Origin: Prevotellaceae bacterium
GTDB taxonomy: Bacteria; Bacteroidota; Bacteroidia; Bacteroidales; UBA932
Reading direction: 5' to 3'
Assembly: GCA_031258195.1 (NCBI GenBank)
Contig: JAIRNF010000018.1
Coordinates: 31,733-95,732 of the forward strand
Length of the DNA: 64,000 nt
The notes beneath the pieces are model-generated. The model was given only the letters and a program-made list of their open reading frames with translations, was not told the DNA's origin and did no database searches. Each line of letters opens with the position of its first letter. The first letter of the stretch is position 1. Shown here one piece after another: positions 41,299 to 50,360 of this stretch. The translations under genes and the position numbers were made by a program.

Positions 41299-42456
41299 AT
41301 GAAAAATTTCAGCTTTGCAAATCCGGTTAAAATTATTTTCGGAAAAGATACGATTAAAGAAATCGCAAACGAAATTCCCAAGGGAAGTAAGGTGCTTGTT
41401 ACCTATGGCGGTGGCAGCATAAAAAAGAACGGCGTTTTCGACCAAGTAAGTAAAGCCTTGTCAGGCTATGAGCGGTATGAGTTTGCAGGAATTGAACCTA
41501 ACCCCCACTACGAAACCTGCATGAAAGCTGCTCGGCTTATTAAAGAAAAAGGTGTTGATTTTGTGTTAGCCGTAGGTGGTGGATCGGTTATTGATGCTAC
41601 GAAATTTATTGTAATGGCAGCATGCTTTGAGGATGGCGATCCTTGGCAGGTCATGGAAAGAAAAGCAACTATTAAGAAAGCGTTGCCATTCGGTTCTATT
41701 CTTACCCTTGCCGCAACAGGCTCTGAGATGAATAGCGGCGCAGTAATTACCAAAGCTGCAACACAAGAAAAGATAGCATTTAATAGTCCGTTAGTATTCC
41801 CTCAATTCTCTGTTCTAGACCCTACCACTACCTATACCCTACCCTCTAAGCAAACATCAAACGGCATAGTAGATACTTTTGTACACGTTGCCGAGCAATA
41901 TCTTACCCACTCTAAAGAAGATACGCTTCTTCAGGATTATATGGCGGAGGCTGTACTTAAAACTCTTATTATAGAAGGACCAAAAGCGCTTAAAGACCCT
42001 CATAGCTACGATGTACGCGCCAACTTAATGTGGGCATCTACATGGGGGCTGAATGGTTGGATAGCCAAGGGCGTTGACGAAGACTGGGCTACACACATGA
42101 TTGGACATGAGATTACGGCATTCTATGGTGTAGATCACGGACAAACTCTAGCCATTGTTCTTCCGGGCGTTATGGAGATACTGAGAGAACAAAAGGCTAA
42201 GAAAATTATCCGTATGGGTAAAGAAGTGTTCGGGATTAATGAGTCATCAGACGAGGCTGCCATTAATAAGACAATTAAGGCTGTAGAAGATTTCTTCGAA
42301 TCGCTGGATATTAAAACCCACCTATCTGAGTATGGACTAGGCGAAGAAGCAGTCGAAAAGATCAGCAAACGGTTAAACGACCGTGGCTGGAAACTTGGTG
42401 AATGCCAAAATATAACAGGCGATGTGGCTAAGAAAATCCTAGAAACAAGAAGGTAA
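41299..42456 (+). CDS. Iron-containing alcohol dehydrogenase (YqhD/BDH type)
   Basis: A 385-residue NAD(P)H-dependent dehydrogenase. The nucleotide-binding region has VTYGGGSIKKNGVFDQV and LAVGGGSVIDATKFI. Metal ligands are in IVDTFVHVAEQYL (Asp and His), HMIGHEITAFYGVDHGQTL (two His). The GGGS segments and length fit the YqhD/butanol dehydrogenase group, which reduces a broad range of aldehydes and usually prefers NADPH. It probably disposes of aldehydes or reducing power during fermentation. It is not clearly linked to the neighbouring genes. Confidence 0.93.
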   Translation: MKNFSFANPVKIIFGKDTIKEIANEIPKGSKVLVTYGGGSIKKNGVFDQVSKALSGYERYEFAGIEPNPHYETCMKAARLIKEKGVDFVLAVGGGSVIDATKFIVMAACFEDGDPWQVMERKATIKKALPFGSILTLAATGSEMNSGAVITKAATQEKIAFNSPLVFPQFSVLDPTTTYTLPSKQTSNGIVDTFVHVAEQYLTHSKEDTLLQDYMAEAVLKTLIIEGPKALKDPHSYDVRANLMWASTWGLNGWIAKGVDEDWATHMIGHEITAFYGVDHGQTLAIVLPGVMEILREQKAKKIIRMGKEVFGINESSDEAAINKTIKAVEDFFESLDIKTHLSEYGLGEEAVEKISKRLNDRGWKLGECQNITGDVAKKILETRR

Positions 42457-42485
42457 TTATTAGCTATTAAGGACTAAGTATTATA

Positions 42486-42625
42486 GTCATTTCGAGCGTA
42501 GCGAGAAATCTCCTCATTAGTAGCACGATGCACGTATCAAGTATCACGAAAAAGATAATTGAGGTAATGTATCATTCAGCATGCTGCTTTTATACAGGAA
42601 AATTCTCGCTATGCTTAAATTGATG
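42486..42625. repeat. Intergenic palindromic repeat, copy 9 (degenerate)
   Basis: The left arm GTCATTTCGAGCGTAGCGAG is close to the family consensus. The right arm TTCTCGCTATGCTTAAATTG is decayed and lies about 85 bases away. Confidence 0.65.
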
Positions 42626-42738
42626 CTTTTTAAGTGCGAGTAGTACAATACTTATACATTTATACTTCCTCTTTCGTAGAAAATTACCTCCTTCTTCGCC
42701 ACTAACCATTTACAATTCACAATTATTAATTATTGTTT

Positions 42739-42746
42739 TACCTTTG
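42739..42746 (+). promoter_or_regulatory. -7 box of the PurF-like gene
   Basis: TACCTTTG matches TAnnTTTG and ends 22 bases before the ATG at 42769. A start upstream at 42733 would lie before this box. Confidence 0.55.
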
Positions 42747-42768
42747 TTGTCCACTAAAAAACTATTCA

Positions 42769-44172
42769 ATGGGAGGCTTTTTCGGAACTATAGCTAAGTC
42801 GGCATGTGCTACGGATTTATTTTATGGTATTGACTATAACTCACATTTAGGCACTCGCAGAGGGGGGATGGCAACCTTAAACGAAGGTACGTTTTACCGC
42901 TCAATCCATAATCTAGAGAAGTCCTACTTTAGAACCCGCTTCGAAAAGGAACTCGATAAATTTCAGGGTGATTCGGGCATTGGCGTTATCAGCGATACCG
43001 ACCCTCAACCTATCTTTATGAGTACGCACTTGGGAAAGTTCGCTATTGTAACGGTTGCTAAAATCAACAACCTTGATGAGCTGGAGAAAGAGCTGCTTGC
43101 CAAAGGTCATCACTTTTCCGAACTAAGCTCCGGCAGCACTAACCAAACTGAGCTGATAGCCTTATTAATAGCTGATAAAAACAACTTTGTTGCCGGCATT
43201 GAAAATGTTTTCGATAAAATAAAAGGCTCGTGTTCGTTACTTTTACTTACAGAAAACGGACTCACTGCTGCTCGCGATAAGCTAGGACGCACCCCTGTTA
43301 TTGTTGCAAAAAAAGATGGAGCCCATGCCGTAAGCAGCGAGCCTTCGAGCTTTCCGAATTTAGAATACGAACATGTACACGATCTAGGTCCAGGAGAAAT
43401 CGTACACCTCACGGCAGATAAGATGGAGCAAATGCGTAAACCTAATAAGGAAATGCAAATATGCTCGTTTCTTTGGGTTTATTATGGCTATCCAACCTCT
43501 GAGTATGAAGGAGTAAACGTAGATACAGCCCGTTACAATAACGGTATGATAATGGCTGAAAAAGACGATGTTAAAGCAGATTTCGTTGCAGGTATTCCCG
43601 ATTCGGGTACAGGTATGGCGTTGGGCTATGCCGAAGGGAAAGGTATTCCACACCGACGAGCCATTGTAAAGTACACGCCAACATGGCCCCGTAGCTTTAC
43701 GCCTGCTAATCAAGCCATACGTGATTTGGTTGCCCGCATGAAACTTATCCCCAACCGCCATCTGCTAAATGGTAAAAGCGTTGTTTTTTGCGATGACTCA
43801 ATTGTTCGCGGAACTCAGCTAAAAGATAACGTAACCATCCTGTATGATTATGGGGCAAAAGAAGTGCACATGCGTATAGGTAGCCCGCCGATACTTCATG
43901 CCTGTCCATTTATTGGTTTTTCAGCGTCCAGATCTGCTTTAGAACTAATAGCCAGACGTATAGTTAAAGAAATAGAGGGTGATGATAATAGCAATCTTGA
44001 TAAATACGCCCAAACAGGTTCTGAACAGTATAAAAATATGGTAGATAATATTCGCCGTAAGCTTAAAATTACCACCCTAAAGTACACACCTGCAGAAGAT
44101 CTGGTAAAATCAATCGGCTTGCCTAAAGAGTGTATCTGCACCCATTGCTACGACGCGTCCAGCTATTTCTAA
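42769..44172 (+). CDS. Amidophosphoribosyltransferase-like protein lacking the N-terminal catalytic Cys
   Basis: A 467-residue protein of the glutamine PRPP amidotransferase type. The phosphoribosyltransferase motif VVFCDDSIVRGTQLKDN is intact, preceded by GIPDSGTGMALGYAEGKGIP and YTPTWPRSF. The N-terminal glutaminase domain begins MGGFFGTIAKSACATDLFYG and lacks the Cys that must follow the initiator Met in PurF. The start at 42769 is supported by an upstream promoter box and by the conserved MGGFF start known in other Bacteroidales. It may use free ammonia, or serve another reaction. An authentic PurF would be expected elsewhere in the genome. The C-terminus holds CICTHC, two close Cys pairs. 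Confidence 0.85.
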   Translation: MGGFFGTIAKSACATDLFYGIDYNSHLGTRRGGMATLNEGTFYRSIHNLEKSYFRTRFEKELDKFQGDSGIGVISDTDPQPIFMSTHLGKFAIVTVAKINNLDELEKELLAKGHHFSELSSGSTNQTELIALLIADKNNFVAGIENVFDKIKGSCSLLLLTENGLTAARDKLGRTPVIVAKKDGAHAVSSEPSSFPNLEYEHVHDLGPGEIVHLTADKMEQMRKPNKEMQICSFLWVYYGYPTSEYEGVNVDTARYNNGMIMAEKDDVKADFVAGIPDSGTGMALGYAEGKGIPHRRAIVKYTPTWPRSFTPANQAIRDLVARMKLIPNRHLLNGKSVVFCDDSIVRGTQLKDNVTILYDYGAKEVHMRIGSPPILHACPFIGFSASRSALELIARRIVKEIEGDDNSNLDKYAQTGSEQYKNMVDNIRRKLKITTLKYTPAEDLVKSIGLPKECICTHCYDASSYF

Positions 44173-44814
44173 AATGAAGAACTGTCAGCGGCTATAGCCC
44201 CCCATCCATTCTTTTAATCAAAGCTAAAGGTGGCTTGTGAGGACGCTCTATAAACCGATATATAAGCGCAGGTTTTTATTGTATTTGGTGCCGCTATCGT
44301 CAGCTATTAGCCTTCATGTCATACTGACATTACGTATGTTTTACGATGTTATCAACATAGTATAATTAAGCATAAGATGTACTCTAATAATGTGGCAAAT
44401 CATATCAAAAAATAGAAATGAAAAAATAAAACAACTGAATTAATTATCAAGCAATCAGCATGGCGTATAACTTTAATGTTTTTGATAAAAACATTAAAGT
44501 TATACGCCATGCTGATAAAAATATATACCGCTAACAATTAAAAGTATATACAATATAATATATAAAGAAAATAAACATGATATCATATTCTGCTGCTATA
44601 TTTAGTAAAAACCTACGTAGGTAAGGGTAACATTAAGATATTCTTTTTTACTTTTATTTTGCGACATTATGACACTCTAAAACAACTTTTTAATCTACAA
44701 CCTTACTAATTCACTCCATTTTTCTCATAAATAAGGCATGCTATTAGAAAGTGTTTTACTATTCTTAATCTCACAAATAATCTTTATTTTTACACCAAAG
44801 CCCACCCAAAACAT
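44173..44814. other. Gene-free region of about 640 bases containing a large palindrome
   Basis: Nothing codes convincingly here. The only strong structure is the 29-base-arm palindrome at 44455-44515. A minus-strand run of 26 sense codons (about 44198-44280) reads like a protein C-terminus (RPHKPPLALIKRMDGG) and could be a relic of a lost gene, but it is too short to support. Confidence 0.4.
44455..44515. repeat. Perfect palindrome with 29-base arms and a 3-base loop
   Basis: The arms 44455-44483 and 44487-44515 are exactly complementary with loop GAT. Each arm contains CAGCATGGCGTATAACTTTA. It is unrelated to the GTCATTTCGA family and stands alone, about 280 bases after the PurF-like gene and 300 before the next. 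Confidence 0.92.
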
Positions 44815-45609
44815 ATGAGAGTTTTATGCATTATAAGTATATGTTGTATGCTGTTTACATCTTGTAAACCAGATCAGTCGGTAAAGATCGAGTTGGCGGA
44901 CGAATTATTGTATGTTGCAGGAGGCATAGTAAGAGCCTCTACTCAAAAAAAGCAGCTAAGCTTAGTATTTACAGCACACGAATACGCTGAAGGTTACGAA
45001 GTTCTGAAACAAACGCTAAAGAAACATAACATACATGGAGCCTTGTTCTTTACTGGCGATTTTTACAGAAATCCCTCATTCACCCATATTGTTGAGGGGT
45101 TAAAGAACGACGGACACTATATGGGGGCACATTCAGATGGACATTTGCTATACTGTGCTTGGGAAAACAGAGATTCGTTGCTGATAACTAAAGCCGAACT
45201 GGTTAAAGACGTAGAGGATAACTATAAGGAAATGAATCGTTTTGGTATAAATAAGACAGACGCTCCGTTTTACCTTCCACCTTATGAGTGGTACAATGAC
45301 TCTATAGCCGCTTGGATTAACGAAATAGATTTACACCTTATCAACTTTACTGGAGGTACATTATCTAATGCCGACTATACTACTCCAAATATGCCCCGTT
45401 ACTACCCTAGCGATACAATCTTTAACCGCATACTAAAATATGAAGAGTATGAACCTCAAGGCTTAAATGGGTTTATCTTACTTACCCATTTAGGCACTGG
45501 ACCAGAGCGATCGGATAAATTTTTTAACCGTATGGATGCGCTCATAGACTCGTTAATTGCCAGAGGCTACTCCATAGTACCTCTTAGAGAGTTGCTTGAA
45601 AAACAATAA
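44815..45609 (+). CDS. Polysaccharide deacetylase-like (NodB fold) lipoprotein
   Basis: A 264-residue protein with a lipoprotein signal (MRVLCIISICCMLFTSCK). The NodB fold is indicated by ALFFTGDFYRN, GHYMGAHSDGHLLYC (the HxxxH metal pair) and the C-terminal ILLTHLGTGPERSDKFFNRM. However, the first motif that normally reads TFDDG, with the catalytic and metal Asp, is LVFTAHEYAEG here, and RPPY is LPPYEW. The active site is therefore not canonical. The gene is 16 bases before a GH9 gene and likely cotranscribed, so the pair should act on one polysaccharide. Confidence 0.85.
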   Translation: MRVLCIISICCMLFTSCKPDQSVKIELADELLYVAGGIVRASTQKKQLSLVFTAHEYAEGYEVLKQTLKKHNIHGALFFTGDFYRNPSFTHIVEGLKNDGHYMGAHSDGHLLYCAWENRDSLLITKAELVKDVEDNYKEMNRFGINKTDAPFYLPPYEWYNDSIAAWINEIDLHLINFTGGTLSNADYTTPNMPRYYPSDTIFNRILKYEEYEPQGLNGFILLTHLGTGPERSDKFFNRMDALIDSLIARGYSIVPLRELLEKQ

Positions 45610-45625
45610 CCTAACATAAATCAAA

Positions 45626-47419
45626 ATGAAAAAAAATCTGATCTTTTTTGCAATTTTGACACTATTCCTTGCATCATGCGGACAGCCAACATTCGATGAA
45701 AAATCTTGGATACGTATTAACCAGCTGGGCTACCAACCCGATGCTAAGAAAGTCGCTGTATTTATCAGCAGAGGCGATGATGCCCCTACCAAATTTACCT
45801 TATGTGACTCTGCTACAAGCAAAGAGGTAAAAACATTCAAGAGCGTTACCAATACAGGAGCATGGTCGGGCTTTACGCAGTCTGTCCGTTTAGACTTTTC
45901 TGAGCTTACCGAAGATGGAACTTACTATATCCAAGCCGGCAATATCAAGTCTCCGGTATTCAAAATAAACAAGAATGTTTACGATGGTACTGCCGATTTC
46001 CTGCTGAAATATATGCGCCAACAACGCTGCGGGTTCAATCCTTACCTTAACGACCATTGCCATACGGGCGATGGCTTTATTGTCTATCATCCGACACTCA
46101 ATGGTAAGCATATGGATGCTACGGGTGGCTGGCACGATGCGTCAGACTATTTACAGTATGTGGCTACTTCGGCTAATGCGGTTTTTCAGATGTTACTGGC
46201 TTATAAGTATCATCCCGAGGCTTTTGGCGACCAATATCAGGCAAACGGGCGACCTGGTGCCAACGGTATTCCCGATATCTTGGACGAAGCAAAATGGGGC
46301 ATGGACTGGCTGGTAAAAATGAATCCCGAGAAGGATATGATGTTTAACCAACTTGCCGACGATCGTGATCACCGTGGATACCGCCTACCGACTTTGGATA
46401 CTGTTGACTATGGTAAGGGGCCTGGTAAATCTCGCCCGGTGTACTACTGCACAGGAGAGCCTCAAGGCTTAATGGGAAATATGAATCGTGCTACAGGAAT
46501 TGCCTCTACTGCAGGTAAATATGCCTCGGCATTTGCATTCGGTAGCCAACTGCTAAAAGACTACTATCCTAAGTATGCAGAGATGATCGCTCAAAAAGCA
46601 ATAGATGCCTACAATTATGGTGTTCTCAACCCCGGAGCCTGTCAAACAGCCCCATGCTCATCACCTTACTTCTATGAAGAAGATAACTGGGTTGACGATA
46701 TGGAACTAGCTGCAGCCCAGCTGGCATTAATGACAGGAGATACGAATAAATATATAGCAGAAGCAGCAGAATTCGGTCGTCAGGAACCCATTACCCCATG
46801 GATGGGTGCTGACACGGCACGTCACTATCAATGGTACCCGTTTATGAATGCAGGACACTACTTACTGGCAATGGCAGATGATAGGGATGTTAGCGAAGTG
46901 TTTAAAGCAAATATGAAAGCCGGAATCGATGCTGTATATAATAAAGGTAAGAATACCCCATTTTTAAACGGCATTCCGTTCATCTGGTGCTCTAACAATC
47001 TAACTACAGCCATGTTGACTCACATAGACTTGTATAAAAAGGCTACAGGTGATAGCAGCTACGACTATATGGAAGCGGCATTACGCGACTGGGTATTCGG
47101 TTGCAACCCTTGGGGAACCAGTATGGTGGTAGGTCTTCCATCATGGGGAGATACGCCAATCGATCCACATTCCGCTTTTACCAGCGTTTATAGCTATCCT
47201 ATTGATGGTGGCTTGGTTGACGGACCTGTTTATTCGGCTATTTTTAATGGCTTAAGAGGTGTATATTTAAAAAATGGTGATGCTTACGAAGATGTTCAGC
47301 CTGAGCGCATGGTTTATCACGATGATAATGCCGATTACTCTACTAACGAACCAACTATGGACGGAACAGCGTGCTTAACCTACTACCTATCTGCTATGGA
47401 AGCCAGAGGTAAAAGATAA
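45626..47419 (+). CDS. Glycoside hydrolase family 9 (cellulase/glucanase type) lipoprotein
   Basis: A 597-residue lipoprotein (MKKNLIFFAILTLFLASCGQ). Residues 25-110 form the N-terminal Ig-like domain common in GH9 (WIRINQLGYQPDAKKVAVFI). The catalytic alpha/alpha barrel follows. The catalytic Asp pair lies in GGWHDASDYLQYVATSANAV, and the proton donor region is DYSTNEPTMDGTACLTYYLS near the C-terminus. NGIPDILDEAKWGMDWLVKM and VFGCNPWGTSMV are also typical. It should cleave beta-glucans or, as in some family members, remove residues from oligosaccharides. It is paired with the NodB-like gene upstream. Confidence 0.93.
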   Translation: MKKNLIFFAILTLFLASCGQPTFDEKSWIRINQLGYQPDAKKVAVFISRGDDAPTKFTLCDSATSKEVKTFKSVTNTGAWSGFTQSVRLDFSELTEDGTYYIQAGNIKSPVFKINKNVYDGTADFLLKYMRQQRCGFNPYLNDHCHTGDGFIVYHPTLNGKHMDATGGWHDASDYLQYVATSANAVFQMLLAYKYHPEAFGDQYQANGRPGANGIPDILDEAKWGMDWLVKMNPEKDMMFNQLADDRDHRGYRLPTLDTVDYGKGPGKSRPVYYCTGEPQGLMGNMNRATGIASTAGKYASAFAFGSQLLKDYYPKYAEMIAQKAIDAYNYGVLNPGACQTAPCSSPYFYEEDNWVDDMELAAAQLALMTGDTNKYIAEAAEFGRQEPITPWMGADTARHYQWYPFMNAGHYLLAMADDRDVSEVFKANMKAGIDAVYNKGKNTPFLNGIPFIWCSNNLTTAMLTHIDLYKKATGDSSYDYMEAALRDWVFGCNPWGTSMVVGLPSWGDTPIDPHSAFTSVYSYPIDGGLVDGPVYSAIFNGLRGVYLKNGDAYEDVQPERMVYHDDNADYSTNEPTMDGTACLTYYLSAMEARGKR

Positions 47420-47442
47420 GAGCTTGCGTTTTAGAAAAAGAA

Positions 47443-47474
47443 GAACGGCGTTGATTTTTAAATTAACGCCGTTC
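47443..47474 (+). terminator. Terminator after the GH9 operon
   Basis: GAACGGCGTT (47443-47452) and AACGCCGTTC (47465-47474) are exactly complementary around a 12-base AT-rich loop, followed by CCTTTG. It may serve both strands. Confidence 0.8.
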
Positions 47475-47505
47475 CCTTTGTAAACATGAAATGTATATTG
47501 CTCTT

Positions 47506-48907
47506 TTACAACGATATAACAGAAAGCAATTTTATAGTTATTTCTCTAACACCTTCAACAATAAAATTATCTATAGGCTTAACCTCTATATCTATATGAT
47601 TATCATTAAGCGGAATTATTGCCTCGGTAGGGTTTATTAAATCGTACACTGTTCCATCGTTTGCGTAACCTATCAGCTGATATAAAATCTTTACTTGCTT
47701 TTTAGTTGTAACTCCTGTTTTTTTGAAACGAATCTGAAACTTTCCGGTTGTAGCCGAAATATAAGATTCTTGCGCATAATTAAGGGTTGCTACTATAATA
47801 TCGCTTGGTGTTAATTTTAGCGATACATTGTTGGTTCCCATCGTGTATCCTGATGGCGGAGTTGCTGCTATCTTTAAAAACTCATCCTCTTCGTAGAAGT
47901 TATATTCTAATGCTTTTACTATAAAGCTAACTGAATTGCCACCTCCGGGAATAGTGATACTACCTGAGGCTGATGTCGAATCTAGATTAGAATCGGCTAC
48001 TAAGGTTGCTGTTGAGCCGATATAAGCCAACGAAATAGGTATTGCCGTGTCCAGATGGGTAATAACGCGAAGGCAGGTTTACTATTACTGTTGCTTGCGT
48101 AGGGCTTGGCGTTATACCTGCATGAGGCTCAAAAATGGCAGCAGGAGAAACCGATAAAGTTAACGTTTTTTGCACAACTGTAGATATATCTTTTATAATA
48201 ATTGTCGCAATAAGAGTGGCACATTCTACCTTTAGCGTGGTTTCCAGCACCTCTTCAACTCCATCTTTATCTTTTATAACCAGCTTAACCTTATGCTCTC
48301 CACCAGATAAGTATGGTTGTACCCATGTTCGCTGATTTGTTGCGCTAGTAACGATGGCATCATCTATATACCATTTTAAACGTCCGGAGGCTGTATGCAA
48401 TTCATACTGAATAACAGCCTCAAACTCAAAGGAAAACCACAATCAAAAGGAACTGATAGATTTGCATCTTGGCAGTGATACTTACTCCCATTATTTGTAA
48501 TATAAAAAGAAGCATCCAGCTTACGAGCAGATGAAGCCGCTAAGATTCATATGAACCGTAACCATAACCAATAAGAAACAAACCTGTCGGATTCTCATAG
48601 GTATAAGATGTTGCTTGTGTTAACTTCATATTATAAACCGAATAGCCAGATAGAGCATGGTCCATCCATGTGCCTCCCGACAAATTTCCGCCATTTACTT
48701 TAGTACTTGCCTTAGTTGCAGTTGGAGTAACGATTAAAACGTAATGATTTACAATTCTAGGATTAGCAATTTGAGGCATAAATGCTGCAATTGTTGTTCT
48801 TGCTACATTTTGTTCTATTGGCGGAACCCAAGCTAACGCAGGGTCTCCCTGTGGTACTCCATTCCATCCATCCCAAACCAAATATGTACAAACAGCAACT
48901 CGGCAAG
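47506..48907 (-). pseudogene. Decayed surface-protein gene (IgGFc-binding-like, Ig-like and Calx-beta-like parts)
   Basis: Three minus-strand frames together read as one protein broken by frameshifts. The first part (to about 48540) has DPALAWVPPIEQNVARTTIA, NHYVLIVTPTATKASTKVNG and FLIGYGYGSYES, resembling the C-terminal half of IgGFc-binding-like domains. After a frameshift come KLDASFYITNNGSKYHCQDA and, after another near 48435, an Ig/PKD-like part (LKWYIDD, GGEHKVKLVIKDKDGVEEVL). A third shift near 48040 leads into a part with EYNFYEEDEFLKI, which is Calx-beta-like. The 5' end is missing; it abuts a fragment of an Hsp20 gene on the other strand. Sequencing error cannot produce both the shifts and the missing end. 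Confidence 0.8.
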
Positions 48908-48911
48908 GTAA

Positions 48912-49196
48912 GGGGGCATCGTTTCAAGCGATGATTTCACCGTAAAAATTGATGACGATAACAACTTGGTTATATCTATGGAGAAAAAAAGCGAAAAGAA
49001 AGAGGGAGAAAAAGACGGTAAGTATTTAAGGCGAGAATTTTCGCATACCCAATTCCGTCAAACCATGATTTTACCCGACAATATTGAGAGAGATAAGATC
49101 GAAGCAAAAGTTGAACATGGTGTGCTCAACATTCTTATCTCTAAAAAAGCAGAAGAAGAGATAAAGCCGGCAGGTAGAGCGATAGATGTAACGTAA
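48912..49196 (+). pseudogene. 5'-truncated Hsp20-family small heat-shock gene
   Basis: Reading from 48912, the translation gives SDDFTVKIDDDNNLVISMEK and continues KYLRREFSHTQFRQTMILPD, NIERDKIEAKVEHGVLNILI, the conserved alpha-crystallin domain of Bacteroidales Hsp20. A stop codon (TAA, 48909-48911) sits just before, and the N-terminal part, about 50 residues plus the start of the crystallin domain, is missing. The break lies about 48903-48916, where the unrelated IgGFc-like remnant begins on the other strand. A terminator follows the stop. A short product from an internal start (TTG at 48966 or ATG at 48978) is possible but would lack half the domain. Confidence 0.85.
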
Positions 49197-49218
49197 TCAT
49201 ACCTTGTTATTATCCAAT

Positions 49219-49251
49219 AAGAAAGCCCTACAAGAATTGTACGGCTTTCTT
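49219..49251. terminator. Convergent terminator between hsp20 remnant and gap
   Basis: AAGAAAGCC (49219-49227) and GGCTTTCTT (49243-49251) are exactly complementary and flanked by A- and T-rich sequence on both sides. Confidence 0.75.
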
Positions 49252-49268
49252 AATTATGTTTATTTGAT

Positions 49269-50276
<1,008 letters not shown>

Positions 50277-50360
50277 TTATTTCTTTTAATGATTAGTTAT
50301 TCTGTAACAAATTACCTGTTAATTTGTTTATTTTTCTGACCTTCCAGATTCAATGCAAAA

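Noticed and set aside
44198..44280. Minus-strand C-terminus-like peptide
   Set aside because: Twenty-six codons between stops read like a plausible protein end (RPHKPPLALIKRMDGG), but there is no start and no match I can name, so it was not called as a pseudogene.
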